NCBI RefSeq assembly: GCF_003846185.1
Contig: NZ_ML123034.1
Coordinates: forward strand, 852,021-916,020
DNA from: Streptomyces sp. ADI96-02
GTDB taxonomy: Bacteria > Actinomycetota > Actinomycetes > Streptomycetales > Streptomycetaceae
Direction: 5' to 3'
Length of the DNA: 64,000 nucleotides
Shown here: positions 46,064 through 56,539 of the stretch, piece by piece
How positions within the stretch are numbered: the first letter of the stretch is position 1
How the letters are laid out: each line of letters begins with the position of its first letter
The notes under the pieces: model-generated
Told to the model about the DNA's origin: nothing
Databases searched by the model: none
Seen by the model: the letters and a program-made list of their open reading frames with translations, nothing else
Position numbers and translations under genes: made by a program

Positions 46064-47176
46064 TCAGCGCTTCCCGGGGGTACGGCCGTGGCCCCGCGGC
46101 GGGCGCCGCTGGCCCACCACCGCGCCGGCGGCATCGTCCTCGTCGTCGTAGTCCCCGTCCTGCCGGTCCTCGGGACCGTCGTCCTCGACGGGCTCGCCCT
46201 TGGCCGCGGCGGCGGCCCGCTTGGCGAGGATCCGCTTCTTCAGGGCCTTCATCTGCGGGTCGCGTTCCTTCAGGTCGGCGACGAGCGGCGTGGCGATGAA
46301 GATCGAGGAGTACGCGCCGGCGGCGAGACCGACGAACAGCGACAGCGAGATGTCGTTCAGCATGCCGGCGCCGAGGACGCCGCCGCCGATGAAGAGCAGG
46401 CCGGCGACCGGGAGCAGCGCCACCACGGTGGTGTTGATGGACCGGACCAGCGTGCTGTTGATCGACCGGTTGGCGATCTCGCTGTAGGTGTAGCGGGTCT
46501 GCTTGGTGATGTCCTTCTGGCCCTCCTTGAGGCTGTCGAAGACGACCACCGTGTCGTACAGGGAGTAACCGAGGATGGTCAGCAGACCGATCACCGTGCC
46601 CGGCGTGACCTCCAGGCCGACGAGGGCGTAGACGCCGACCGTGATGGTGATGTCGTGGATCAGCGCGACGAGGGCGGCGACGGCCATCCGCCACTCGAAG
46701 GCGATGGCCAGATAGACCACCACCAGGATCATGAAGATCCCGAGACCGGTCCACGCCTTGTTGGCGATCTGCTCGCCCCAGCTCGGACCGACCAGGTCGG
46801 CGTTGATCTTCTCGGCGGGGATGCCGAGCTCGTCGGAGAGCGTCTCCTTGATCTCGTTCGCCTTGGCCGTGTCGACCTCGGTGATCTGGATGCGCAGACC
46901 GCCGTTGCCGAGCTCCTGGACGATGGCCAGGTGACCGGATGCCTCGGTCGCCACGTCCGTGGCCTGGGCGGTGGAGATGTCCGCCTTGCTGCTGGTCGTG
47001 AAGACCGCGCCGCCCTTGAACTCGATGCCCATGTTCAGGCCGCCGACCGCCAGGCCGATGATGGCCGTGATGGTGATCAGGATCGAGACGCCGTACCAGA
47101 TCCTGCGGTTGCCGATGAAGTCGTAGCCGACCTCGCCTCGGTAGAGCCGGGCGCCGAGATTGCCGAGTCGCGACAT
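46064..47176 (-). CDS. secF: Protein translocase subunit SecF
   Basis: Part of the SecDF proton-driven translocation accessory. The 370-residue protein has six transmembrane helices, an extracytoplasmic P4 domain between the first two, and the signature GIEFKGG near the N-terminus. The C-terminal tail is acidic then basic. The ATG at 47176 has GGAGG 6 nt upstream and begins MSRLGNLGARLYRGE. The frame extends 12 codons upstream into secD and is rejected. It starts 1 nt after secD. Confidence 0.96.
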   Translation of the reverse strand: MSRLGNLGARLYRGEVGYDFIGNRRIWYGVSILITITAIIGLAVGGLNMGIEFKGGAVFTTSSKADISTAQATDVATEASGHLAIVQELGNGGLRIQITEVDTAKANEIKETLSDELGIPAEKINADLVGPSWGEQIANKAWTGLGIFMILVVVYLAIAFEWRMAVAALVALIHDITITVGVYALVGLEVTPGTVIGLLTILGYSLYDTVVVFDSLKEGQKDITKQTRYTYSEIANRSINSTLVRSINTTVVALLPVAGLLFIGGGVLGAGMLNDISLSLFVGLAAGAYSSIFIATPLVADLKERDPQMKALKKRILAKRAAAAAKGEPVEDDGPEDRQDGDYDDEDDAAGAVVGQRRPPRGHGRTPGKR

Positions 47177-47177
47177 C

Positions 47178-48950
47178 TCACGCCTCCTTCGGGTCGTTGG
47201 ACGCGTTGACACGGCGCGAGCGGCGCAGCGGGGGTTTGGCGCCGAGGCGCTTCGGGTCCAGCCCGGACCAGGATCCGCCCTGGGAGAAGAACTTGGTGCG
47301 GCCCATCAGCGTCATCAGGGGCTTGGTGAAGAGGAACACCACGACGACGTCGAGCAGGGTCGTCAGGCCGAGCGTGAACGCGAAGCCCTGCACCTTGCCG
47401 ACGGTGACGAGGAAGAGCACCGCGGCGGACAGGAACGACACGAAGTCGGAGACCAGGATCGTGCGGCGGGCGCGGGGCCAGGCGCGCTCGATGGCCGGGC
47501 GGAGCGTGCGGCCCTCGCGGATCTCGTCTCTCACGCGTTCGAAGTACACGATGAAGGAGTCCGCCGTGATGCCGATGGCGACGATCGCGCCGCAGACCGC
47601 CGGGAGGTTCAGCGCGAAGCCGATGGCGGGACCCAGCAGGGCCATGATCGTGTAGGTCAGGATGCCGGACACCAGGAGGCTGAGCAGGGCGATGAACGCC
47701 AGCCCGCGGTAGTAGGCGACCAGGTAGACCACGACGAGGGCCAGCCCGATGGCGCCGGCGATCAGACCGGCCTGGAGCTGCTCGCTGCCGAGGGCGGCGG
47801 TCACCGTGGTGACGCTGACCTCCTTGAAGGTCAGCGGGAGCGCGCCGTAGGACAGGATGTTGCCGAGGTCCTCGGCCGACTGCTGGTCGAAGCTGCCGGA
47901 GATCTGGGCGTTCTTGCTGAGCACCGTGTTGACCGAGGGGGCCGAGACGACCTCGCCGTCGAGGACGATCCCGAACTGGTTCATCGGCGGCTGCTGCTGC
48001 GAGAGCCGGGTGGTGATCGTCTGGAACTTCTTGGCGCCGGCGGAGGTGAACTCCATCGACACGATCCACTGGCCGCTCTGCGGGTCGATGGCGGCCTTGG
48101 CCTCGTCGACGTCGCTGCCGGAGACCTCGGAGGGGCCGAGGATGTACTTCTCGTAGCTGCCGGGAACGTTGGAGCCGCACGCGACGATGGAGTCGGTGGG
48201 CTTGGCGTTCTGGCCGGCCTCCGTGCGCTGCTTCGGGTCGGTGCAGTCGAGCTTGGCGAACTCCTCCTGGAGCTTGGCCGTGGCCGGGTCCGGGGAGGGC
48301 GAGGCGCCGGGGGTCTCGGACGCCTTCGGGTCCGAGGACTCCGAGGCGGCGGGGGTGGGGTCGTCCTTCGTCAGGGACCCGGTGACCGCGCGGCCCTGGG
48401 TGGTGGCGCTCGGGGACGGGGTGACGTCCGATCCGGTCGCCTCCTCGCCGGCCTTGTCACCGGCGCCGGCGGACTCCTTGGCGCTCGGCGTGGGGCTGGC
48501 CGAAGGGCTGGTGGAGCCGGAGGGCTTGGGCGCGGGGCCGCTCGCCTGAACCGTCAGAACGGGCCGGAAGTAGAGCTGGGCGGTGGTGCCGACCTGCTCC
48601 TGGGCCTGCTTGGAGTTCGTCCCCTTGGGGATGTTGACGATGATGTTTCGTTCGCCCTGGGTCTGGACCTCGGCCTCGGAGACGCCCAGACCGTTGACGC
48701 GGCGCTCGATGATCCCGACCGCGGTGTTCATGTTGGTCGGGTTGATCGCGTTCGGCTTGCCGGGCTGGTTCTGTGCTTCCAGCGTGATCGACGTACCGCC
48801 GGCCAGGTCGATGCCCAGCCTGGGCGTGGTGTGCCCGGACAGGAACATCCCGCCGGTGAGCGCGACCATGGCGATGAGGATCAGGGCCAGGGAACGCCCC
48901 GGCCTCCCCTGACCGCCGGACGGCCCTCGGCCCTTCTTGGGTGCTGCCAC
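47178..48950 (-). CDS. secD: Protein translocase subunit SecD with Ser/Pro-rich insert
   Basis: SecD subunit of 590 residues. The first transmembrane helix (19-38) is followed by RLGIDLAGGTSI (the family D1 motif, 44-55), then the extracytoplasmic P1 domain and five further helices at the C-terminus. A low-complexity Ser/Pro/Ala/Thr-rich segment (about 137-228) is inserted in the P1 region, longer than in E. coli SecD. The start is GTG with GGGAG 10 nt upstream. It lies between yajC and secF. Confidence 0.95.
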   Translation of the reverse strand: MAAPKKGRGPSGGQGRPGRSLALILIAMVALTGGMFLSGHTTPRLGIDLAGGTSITLEAQNQPGKPNAINPTNMNTAVGIIERRVNGLGVSEAEVQTQGERNIIVNIPKGTNSKQAQEQVGTTAQLYFRPVLTVQASGPAPKPSGSTSPSASPTPSAKESAGAGDKAGEEATGSDVTPSPSATTQGRAVTGSLTKDDPTPAASESSDPKASETPGASPSPDPATAKLQEEFAKLDCTDPKQRTEAGQNAKPTDSIVACGSNVPGSYEKYILGPSEVSGSDVDEAKAAIDPQSGQWIVSMEFTSAGAKKFQTITTRLSQQQPPMNQFGIVLDGEVVSAPSVNTVLSKNAQISGSFDQQSAEDLGNILSYGALPLTFKEVSVTTVTAALGSEQLQAGLIAGAIGLALVVVYLVAYYRGLAFIALLSLLVSGILTYTIMALLGPAIGFALNLPAVCGAIVAIGITADSFIVYFERVRDEIREGRTLRPAIERAWPRARRTILVSDFVSFLSAAVLFLVTVGKVQGFAFTLGLTTLLDVVVVFLFTKPLMTLMGRTKFFSQGGSWSGLDPKRLGAKPPLRRSRRVNASNDPKEA

Positions 48951-49097
48951 CTTCTCGTTTCTCCCTGTCCAACCGCCCCGCGCCGGGTACGCGCCCGAGC
49001 GGCCACGAAGTGTTGTGGGGACCTGCCCCCGCAGAAGACCGCACGCTCCCAGGGACGCCGCGCCCGATCGGCTCGCGACGCCCCTCGGGGTCGTGGA

Positions 49098-49559
49098 CTA
49101 CTTGGACTCGCCCTCGCCGTCGGCCTTGGCGTCCTTGGCCGCGGTGCTCTTGGGCTCGGCGTCGTCGGCCGCGTCGCTCTTGGCCAGGTCGATCTTGGCG
49201 ACCTCGGCGTCGTCCGCGCCGGTCAGCGAGGAGGCGTCGTCGGGAACGACCGTGCCGTCCGCGTCCAGCTCCTCGTCGTCGCCGTGCACGATGCGGTTGT
49301 ACTCGGCGTCGTCGAGGACCGCGCCGATGGCGTTCTTCGCGTAGATGGCGTGCACGCCGGGAGCGACCTCGAGGAGAACCGTGTCGTCGTGGACCTCCTT
49401 GACGGTGGCGTACATGCCGCCGATGGTCCGCACGCCGGTGCCGGGCTGCATCTCGTTGCGCATCTGCGCGGCTGCCGCCTGCTTCTTCTTGGCGGAGCGG
49501 GTCATCAGGAACATGGCCCCGATGAGCACGATGAAGGGGAGGAGAGTCACGATATTCAC
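49098..49559 (-). CDS. yajC: Preprotein translocase subunit YajC
   Basis: Small SecDF-associated membrane protein, 153 residues. An N-terminal transmembrane helix (2-20, NIVTLLPFIVLIGAMFLMTR) and the conserved MQPGTGVRTIGGMYATVKEV segment identify it. The C-terminal ~50 residues are an acidic, Asp/Ala-rich tail. The GTG at 49559 is the family start; the frame runs 28 codons further with no ribosome binding site. Head of yajC-secD-secF. Confidence 0.94.
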   Translation of the reverse strand: MNIVTLLPFIVLIGAMFLMTRSAKKKQAAAAQMRNEMQPGTGVRTIGGMYATVKEVHDDTVLLEVAPGVHAIYAKNAIGAVLDDAEYNRIVHGDDEELDADGTVVPDDASSLTGADDAEVAKIDLAKSDAADDAEPKSTAAKDAKADGEGESK

Positions 49560-49726
49560 GGGACGGGAATTCCTTCGCACGACCGCGCTGGAATGCGGCC
49601 TGTAATTTACGGGGGTGGGTACACCGACCGGTAAGGGCGGCATCGGCGGAGTCTAAGCGAGTCCGCATCAATGGAACAACGCCCAGCATCGCACCCTGGT
49701 TCCGCTGCGGGCCAACCTGTGAGGTA

Positions 49727-50800
<1,074 letters not shown>

Positions 50801-50831
50801 GGAGGGGCCTCTCGGGGTGGTTCGGCGCCGG

Positions 50832-51458
50832 TCAGCGTGCGCGGTTGAGGGTCTGCAGGGCGGCCCGCAGCAGCTGCGGCACGGGAGGCGTGGCGCCTTC
50901 GGCGAGCGCCGCCTCGGCCTGCGGGGCGACGGCGCCGACGGCCTCGTCGGCCTCACGGCTCGCGTAACCGAGGCCGATCAGCGCGGCCTGGAGCTGGTCG
51001 CGCCAGCCCGGGGTGACGGGCGTGCCGACGCCCTGGTGGCCGATGTGGGCGCCGACCGGTTCGCCGAGGCGGTCCTTGAGCTCCAGCAGCAGCTTCTGGG
51101 CGCCCTTCTTGCCGATGCCCGATACGGCGGTCAGGGCCTTCTCGTCGCCGGTGGAGACGGCCAGGCGCAGCGCGTCGGGGCTGTGGGTGGCGAGCATCGC
51201 CTGGGCGAGACGGGGGCCGACACCGCTGGCGGTCTGGAGCAGTTCGAAGACCTGGCGCTCGTCGTCGTCGGCGAAGCCGTACAGGGTGAGCGAGTCCTCC
51301 CGGACGACGAGGGAGGCGGCGAGCCGGGCCTCCTGGCCGACGCGCAGGCCGGCGAGGGTGTGCGGGGTGCACTGGAGGGCCATGCCGACGCCGCCGACCT
51401 CGATGACGGCCGTGGTCGGGGTGAGGGCGGCCACCGGGCCGGAGACGAAGGCGATCAT
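50832..51458 (-). CDS. ruvA: Holliday junction-binding protein RuvA
   Basis: Tetrameric junction-binding subunit, 208 residues. It has an N-terminal OB fold ([25 protein letters not shown]), two helix-hairpin-helix motifs (ASGVGPRLA and [10 protein letters not shown]) and a C-terminal domain III that contacts RuvB. The ATG overlaps the ruvC stop by 4 nt. Confidence 0.98.
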   Translation of the reverse strand: MIAFVSGPVAALTPTTAVIEVGGVGMALQCTPHTLAGLRVGQEARLAASLVVREDSLTLYGFADDDERQVFELLQTASGVGPRLAQAMLATHSPDALRLAVSTGDEKALTAVSGIGKKGAQKLLLELKDRLGEPVGAHIGHQGVGTPVTPGWRDQLQAALIGLGYASREADEAVGAVAPQAEAALAEGATPPVPQLLRAALQTLNRAR

Positions 51459-52069
51459 GCGGTGCGGCCTTTCAGCGTGCGAGGCGTACGAGGCGGGCTG
51501 GGCGTACGGGACGTGCCGGGTGTACGGGACGTGCCCGGCGTACGGGACGTGCCCGGCGCGCGGTGGGCCGCGACGGCCTGCTGGAGGCGGTTCTGCGCGG
51601 GCGCGCGCCAGATGTGGCAGATGGCGAGCGCCAGGGCGTCGGCGGCGTCCGCCGGCCTGGGCGGCGCGTCCAGCCTGAGCAGCCGCGTCACCATCGTGCC
51701 GACCTGCGCCTTGTCGGCGCGGCCGGATCCGGTGACGGCCGCCTTGACCTCGCTGGGCGTGTGCAGGGCGACCGGGATGCCGCGCCGGGCGGCACAGAGC
51801 ATGGCCACGGCGCTGGCCTGGGCCGTCCCCATCACGGTGCGGACGTTGTGCTGGGCGAAGACGCGCTCGACCGCGACGTACCCCGGGGAGTGCTCGTCGA
51901 GCCAGCGCTCGACGCCCCGCTCGATCTCGACCAGGCGGTCGCCCAGCTCCGCGTCGGAGGGCGTGCGCACGACTCCGACGCCGATCATGGTGAGCGGCCG
52001 GCCGGCGACTCCCTCGACGACGCCGACGCCGCACCGGGTCAGCCCCGGGTCGATGCCCAGAACCCGCAT
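51455..52069 (-). CDS. ruvC: Holliday junction resolvase RuvC with repetitive C-terminal tail
   Basis: Resolvase cutting four-way junctions. The 204-residue protein has catalytic acids Asp7 (GIDPG), Glu68 (VAVERVF), Asp141 and Asp144 ([13 protein letters not shown]). After the catalytic core (to about 165) the C-terminus carries three tandem copies of PGTSRT (172-189), encoded by an 18-bp DNA repeat, followed by further Pro/Arg/Thr residues. The tail is absent from E. coli RuvC and is probably disordered. It overlaps ruvA by 4 nt. Confidence 0.97.
   Translation of the reverse strand: MRVLGIDPGLTRCGVGVVEGVAGRPLTMIGVGVVRTPSDAELGDRLVEIERGVERWLDEHSPGYVAVERVFAQHNVRTVMGTAQASAVAMLCAARRGIPVALHTPSEVKAAVTGSGRADKAQVGTMVTRLLRLDAPPRPADAADALALAICHIWRAPAQNRLQQAVAAHRAPGTSRTPGTSRTPGTSRTPSPPRTPRTLKGRTA
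51502..51555. repeat. 18-bp tandem repeat in the 3' end of ruvC
   Basis: Three head-to-tail copies of an 18-bp unit (GCGTACGGGACGTGCCSG, with small changes), each encoding PGTSRT. The period is a multiple of three, so copy number can change without a frameshift. Confidence 0.9.
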
Positions 52070-52163
52070 GGAGCCCCCCTGTCCTCACCGCGCGACGCGC
52101 CCGTTCGTTCATCTGTTCCCGCAGGCTATCGGCTCGCACCGACATCGCCTCGCACCGACAGGA

Positions 52164-52200
52164 CGACGGGCCGACGGGGTGTGTCCCCGTCGGCCCGTCG
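52164..52200 (-). terminator. Terminator after the YebC gene
   Basis: A 16-bp perfect stem (52164-52179 with 52185-52200) with a TGTGT loop, 23 nt after the yebC stop and upstream of ruvC. Confidence 0.85.
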
Positions 52201-52223
52201 CGGGAGCCGCACCGGCCGCGCCG

Positions 52224-52976
52224 TCAGGCGTCGACCTTCTCCATGACCTCGTCGGACACGTCGAAGTTGGCGAAGACGTTCTGCACGTCGTCGCTGTCCT
52301 CCAGGGCGTCGATGAGCTTGAAGATCTTGCGGGCGCCCTCCTCGTCGAGCTCGACCTGCATGGTGGGCAGGAAGTTCGCCTCGGCGGAGTCGTAGTCGAT
52401 GCCCGCCTCCTGGAGCGCCGTGCGGACCGCGACCATGTCGGTGGCCTCGCTGACCACCTCGAAGGTCTCGCCGAGGTCGTTGACCTCCTCGGCGCCCGCG
52501 TCGAGCACCGCGCCGAGGACGTCGTCCTCGCCCAGCTCGCCCCTGGGGACGATCACGACGCCCTTGCGGTTGAACAGGTACGAGACGGATCCCGGGTCGG
52601 CCATGGAGCCGCCGTTGCGCGTCATCGCGACCCGGACATCGGAGGCGGCGCGGTTGCGGTTGTCGGTGAGGCACTCGATGAGCACCGCGACGCCGTTGGG
52701 GCCGTAGCCCTCGTACATGATCGTCTCGTAGTCGGCGCCGCCCGCTTCGAGACCGCCGCCGCGCTTCACGGCGGAGTCGATGTTCTTGTTCGGGACGGAG
52801 CTCTTCTTCGCCTTCTGGATGGCGTCGACGAGCGTCGGGTTGCCATCGAGGTCCACGCCGCCGGAGCGCGCCGCGACCTCGATGTTCTTGATCAGCTTCG
52901 CGAAGAGCTTGCCGCGCTTGGCGTCAATCACGGCCTTCTTGTGCTTCGTCGTAGCCCATTTAGAGTGGCCGGACAT
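52224..52976 (-). CDS. yebC: YebC/PmpR-family transcription/translation regulator
   Basis: A 250-residue protein starting [25 protein letters not shown], the diagnostic YebC start. The family includes DNA-binding regulators of ruv and quorum-sensing genes, and YebC2-type proteins that relieve ribosome stalling at polyproline. The ATG at 52976 has GGAG about 9 nt upstream; the frame runs 8 codons further upstream without support. It lies between pdxT and ruvC, a conserved actinobacterial position. Confidence 0.95.
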   Translation of the reverse strand: MSGHSKWATTKHKKAVIDAKRGKLFAKLIKNIEVAARSGGVDLDGNPTLVDAIQKAKKSSVPNKNIDSAVKRGGGLEAGGADYETIMYEGYGPNGVAVLIECLTDNRNRAASDVRVAMTRNGGSMADPGSVSYLFNRKGVVIVPRGELGEDDVLGAVLDAGAEEVNDLGETFEVVSEATDMVAVRTALQEAGIDYDSAEANFLPTMQVELDEEGARKIFKLIDALEDSDDVQNVFANFDVSDEVMEKVDA

Positions 52977-53036
52977 CTGCCTTCTCCTTCGCGTCACCAA
53001 AATCGAGTCGAACCCGAGAGATCCTACCGGGGTCGC

Positions 53037-53630
53037 TCACTTCACCGCGCGCACCATGTCCACGAAGAGGGCGTGCACGCGGTGATCGCCGGTCAGTTCG
53101 GGGTGGAACGAGGTGGCGAGGGCGTTCCGCTGCCGCACGGCCACGATGTGGCCGCCGTGCTCGGCGATCACCTCGGCGCGCGCGCCGACCGACTCGACCC
53201 AGGGCGCCCGGATGAACACGCCCTCCACCGGGCCGCCTCCGACGCCGTCGACCTCGACCGCGGCCTCGAAGGACTCGTTCTGGCGGCCGAACGCGTTGCG
53301 CCGCACGATCATGTCGATGCCGCCGACGGTCTCCTGTCCGGCGCGCGGGTCGAGGATCTTCTCGGCCAGCAGGATCATCCCGGCGCAGGTGCCGTAGACG
53401 GGCATCCCGGCCCGCACCCGCTCGCGCAGCGGCTCCAGCATGCCGAAGAGGACGGCCAGCCTGGACATGGTGGTGGACTCGCCGCCGGGGATGACCAGGC
53501 CGTCCACCCCGGCCAGCTCGTCGGGACGCCGGACCGGCCTGGCCAGGGCGTCCGCCGAGGCCAGGGCGATCAGGTGCTCCCGTACGTCGCCCTGGAGGGC
53601 CAGCACGCCGATGACGGGGGTGTCGCTCAT
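53037..53630 (-). CDS. pdxT: Pyridoxal 5'-phosphate synthase glutaminase subunit PdxT
   Basis: Glutaminase half of the PLP synthase; it passes ammonia to PdxS. The 197-residue protein is a class I amidotransferase with nucleophile Cys82 (YGTCAGM) and the His176/Glu178 pair (SFHPEL). The oxyanion segment GGESTTM is at 49-55. It starts 6 nt after the pdxS stop. Confidence 0.97.
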   Translation of the reverse strand: MSDTPVIGVLALQGDVREHLIALASADALARPVRRPDELAGVDGLVIPGGESTTMSRLAVLFGMLEPLRERVRAGMPVYGTCAGMILLAEKILDPRAGQETVGGIDMIVRRNAFGRQNESFEAAVEVDGVGGGPVEGVFIRAPWVESVGARAEVIAEHGGHIVAVRQRNALATSFHPELTGDHRVHALFVDMVRAVK

Positions 53631-53636
53631 CGCCGG

Positions 53637-54557
53637 CTACCAGCCGCGGTTGGCGTAGCGCTCGGTCTCGGGCAGCGTGTCGCAGTTGATGCCGACCATG
53701 GCCTCGCCCAGGTTGCGGGAGGCGTCCGCGACGACCTTCGGGTCGTCGTAGAAGGTGGTGGCCTTCACGATGGCGGCGGCGCGCCTGGCCGGGTCGCCGG
53801 ACTTGAAGATGCCGGAGCCGACGAAGACGCCTTCCGCGCCGAGCTGGCGCATCAGCGCGGCGTCGGCGGGGGTGGCGACGCCGCCGGCGGAGAACAGCAC
53901 CACGGGCAGCTTGCCCAGCTCGGCGACCTCCCGGACCAGCTCGTACGGGGCGCGGAGGTCCTTGGCGGCGGCGTACAGCTCGTTGTTGTCGAAGCCGCGC
54001 AGGCGGGCGATCTCGTTCTTGATCTGGCGCAGGTGGCGGACGGCCTCGACGACGTTGCCGGTGCCGGCCTCGCCCTTGGAGCGGATCATGGCCGCGCCCT
54101 CGGCGATGCGGCGCAGGGCCTCGCCGAGGTTGGTGGCGCCGCAGACGAAGGGGGTGGTGAAGGCGAACTTGTCGCTGTGGTTGACCTCGTCGGCCGGGGT
54201 GAGGACCTCGGACTCGTCGATGTAGTCGACGCCGAGGGACTGGAGGACCTGGGCCTCGACGAAGTGGCCGATGCGGGACTTGGCCATGACGGGGATGGAG
54301 ACGGCCCCGATGATCTCCTCGATCATGTCGGGGTCCGACATCCGGGCCACGCCGCCGTCCTTGCGGATGTCGGCCGGGACGCGCTCCAGGGCCATGACGG
54401 CCACCGCGCCCGCGTCCTCGGCGATCTTCGCCTGCTCGGCGTCGACGACGTCCATGATCACGCCGCCCTTGAGCTGCTCGGCCATGCCGCGCTTGACGCG
54501 GGCGGTGCCGGTGGCGGGGGACTCGGCGGACTGCGGGGTGCTGGGAAGCGTGGACAC
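53637..54557 (-). CDS. pdxS: Pyridoxal 5'-phosphate synthase lyase subunit PdxS
   Basis: Forms PLP from ribose 5-phosphate, glyceraldehyde 3-phosphate and ammonia. The 306-residue protein has the family sequence [14 protein letters not shown] near residue 25, [13 protein letters not shown] with a catalytic lysine, and the phosphate loop [16 protein letters not shown]. The N-terminal 20 residues are Ser/Pro-rich. The start is GTG. It is first in the pdxS-pdxT pair. Confidence 0.98.
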   Translation of the reverse strand: MSTLPSTPQSAESPATGTARVKRGMAEQLKGGVIMDVVDAEQAKIAEDAGAVAVMALERVPADIRKDGGVARMSDPDMIEEIIGAVSIPVMAKSRIGHFVEAQVLQSLGVDYIDESEVLTPADEVNHSDKFAFTTPFVCGATNLGEALRRIAEGAAMIRSKGEAGTGNVVEAVRHLRQIKNEIARLRGFDNNELYAAAKDLRAPYELVREVAELGKLPVVLFSAGGVATPADAALMRQLGAEGVFVGSGIFKSGDPARRAAAIVKATTFYDDPKVVADASRNLGEAMVGINCDTLPETERYANRGW

Positions 54558-54685
54558 GGGACCTCACTCGGTGAAAGACGCTGGCTTCTGCGTCCCCGAG
54601 CAAACGCCGCCGGAGCAGTCCACAGCAAGGGCCAATGGGCAGGCCGTGGATCGTTTTGCGGCGGCGCGGGCGGTCGTCCGCTCCG

Positions 54686-54755
54686 GATCAGGTGCCGCAC
54701 GGTCGGCGGATCAGGTGCCGGGGCGGTCGGCGGATCAGGTGCCGGGGCGGTCGGC
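54686..54755. repeat. Tandem repeat, ~24-bp unit, three copies
   Basis: Copies begin at 54686 (23 bp), 54709 (24 bp) and 54733, each starting GATCAGGTGCCG followed by CGGTCGGC. The third copy contains the stop codon of the downstream membrane-protein gene; the others are in the gap before pdxS. Confidence 0.85.
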
Positions 54756-55280
54756 CAGGGCGACCGGCGGCGCGTCGTCCATCTCGAAGGCGAGCGGGAA
54801 CGGGGCGTGCCCGGCCAGCCGGAACAGCCGGACGGTACGGTGCCGGCGCAGGGCCCGTGCGGCGCGTACGGCGTCGTTGTGGAACCGCCGGGCCATCGGT
54901 ACGCGGCGTACGGCGGCGGCCAGTTCGGTGGTGGCGTCGACCCCGCCGGGGATCTCCTTGACCGCGTCGACCTGCGCGGTCTCGCCGAAGACGGCGCGCA
55001 GGGCGGTGCTCAGCTCGCTCTCGGCGACCTCGCGGTGGTCCTCCTCGGCCTGCCGGGCGGCGTGCGCGGCCTCGTAGAGGACGATCGAGGCTGCCGGGTC
55101 CAGGACACCGGAGGTGGCGAGTTCCTGGGTGACCGAGGCCCGGCGCAGCAGCTGGGCGTCGAGCGCGGCCCGGGCGGCGTCGATGCGGGAGTGCAGGCGG
55201 TCGAGCCGGCCGGCGGTCCAGCTGAGGTACAGGCCGATCGCGAAGAGGGCGACGGCGATCCAGATGAGGGTTTCGATCAC
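54735..55280 (-). CDS. Small membrane protein, function unknown
   Basis: A 181-residue protein with one N-terminal transmembrane helix (about 4-22, TLIWIAVALFAIGLYLSW) and a cytoplasmic helical domain rich in Ala, Glu and Arg (25-150). The C-terminal part has FHNDAVRAARALRRHRTVRLFRLAGHAPFPLAFEMDD, conserved in Streptomyces homologues at this position. Lies between pimA and pdxS in the same place in related genomes. No function can be assigned. Confidence 0.85.
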   Translation of the reverse strand: MIETLIWIAVALFAIGLYLSWTAGRLDRLHSRIDAARAALDAQLLRRASVTQELATSGVLDPAASIVLYEAAHAARQAEEDHREVAESELSTALRAVFGETAQVDAVKEIPGGVDATTELAAAVRRVPMARRFHNDAVRAARALRRHRTVRLFRLAGHAPFPLAFEMDDAPPVALADRPGT

Positions 55281-55378
55281 GGGCGCACACGCTACCGTCG
55301 TCCGGGCCGCGCCAGGGCACGGACCTCACCGCCCCGGACCTCACCGCCCCGGGGCCGCGGGCCCGCCGCCCCGGCCGC

Positions 55379-56539
55379 TCAGTCCCGCGCCAGTCCGAAC
55401 CGGGCCCGCAGCCCCGAGCGCTCGTCCGCCGCCACCGACGCGGCCCCGTCCGTCACCGTCTCGTAGACCGCGAGGACGTCCGCCCCCACCGTCGACCAGT
55501 CGAAGCGCCGCACATGGGCCTCGCCGCGCTCGCGCAGTCCGGCCCGCCGCTCCGGGTCGCCCAGCAGCCGCACGGCGGCCTCCGCCAGCGCGTCGGCGTC
55601 CTCGTTGGCGAACAGGTCGCCCGCCGCGCCCTGGTCCAGGACCTGGGCGAACGCGTCCAGGTCGCTCGCCAGCACCGGCGCACCGGCCGACAGCGCCTCG
55701 ACCAGGATGATGCCGAAGCTCTCGCCGCCGGTGTTGGGGGCCACGTACACGTCGACGCTGCGCAGCAGCCGGGCCTTGTCCTCGTCGCTGACCATGCCCA
55801 GGAACTCGACGCGCTCGCGCAGCTCCTTCGGCAGGGGGGCGACCGCCTCCTCCTCGTCGCCGCGCCCCGCGACCAGCAGCCGGGTCTCCGGGCGGGCGGC
55901 GAGGATGGCGGGCAGCGCCTTCATCAGGACAGGGAGCCCCTTGCGGGGTTCGTCGATGCGGCCGATGAAGCCGAGCGTCTGCCCCTGCCACTCGGCCTTG
56001 GGCTCGGCGCGGGCGAAGAAGCCGACGTCGACGCCGTTCGGGATGACGACGGCGTCGCCGCCGAGGTGTTCGACCAGCGTGCGCCGGGCGTATTCGCTCA
56101 CCGCGATCCGGGCGCTGATCTTCTCCAGGGCGGGCTGGAGGATCGGGTACGCGGCGATCATCGCCCGGGAGCGCGGGTTGGAGGTGTGGAAGGTGGCCAC
56201 GATCGGCCCCTGCGCCGCCCAGCAGGCCAGCAGCCCCAGTGAGGGGGAGGTCGGCTCGTGGATGTGGATCACGTCGAAGGTGCCGTCGTGCAGCCAGCGG
56301 CGCACCCGGGCGGCCGAGAGGATGCCGAAGTTGAGCCGGGCGACCGAGCCGTTGTACGGCACGGGCACGGCCCGGCCGGCCGAGACGACGTACGGCGGCA
56401 GCGGTGTCTCTTCGTCGGCGGGGGCGAGCACGGAGACCTGGTGGCCCAGCCGGATGAGGTGCTCGGCCAGGTCCCTGATGTGGAACTGCACGCCGCCCGG
56501 GACGTCCCAGGAGTACGGGCAGACGATGCCGATCTTCAC
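55379..56539 (-). CDS. pimA: GT4-family phosphatidylinositol alpha-mannosyltransferase (PimA-like)
   Basis: Transfers mannose from GDP-mannose to phosphatidylinositol, the first step of PIM synthesis. The 386-residue protein is GT-B fold, GT4 family. The acceptor-side start MKIGIVCPYSWDVPGGVQFHI and the donor-binding ENTGGESFGIILVEALSAG-type motif (NTGGESFGIILVEALSAG) are present. The GTG at 56539 overlaps the acyltransferase stop as GTGA. The pgsA-acyltransferase-pimA order matches the mycobacterial PIM locus. Confidence 0.92.
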   Translation of the reverse strand: MKIGIVCPYSWDVPGGVQFHIRDLAEHLIRLGHQVSVLAPADEETPLPPYVVSAGRAVPVPYNGSVARLNFGILSAARVRRWLHDGTFDVIHIHEPTSPSLGLLACWAAQGPIVATFHTSNPRSRAMIAAYPILQPALEKISARIAVSEYARRTLVEHLGGDAVVIPNGVDVGFFARAEPKAEWQGQTLGFIGRIDEPRKGLPVLMKALPAILAARPETRLLVAGRGDEEEAVAPLPKELRERVEFLGMVSDEDKARLLRSVDVYVAPNTGGESFGIILVEALSAGAPVLASDLDAFAQVLDQGAAGDLFANEDADALAEAAVRLLGDPERRAGLRERGEAHVRRFDWSTVGADVLAVYETVTDGAASVAADERSGLRARFGLARD

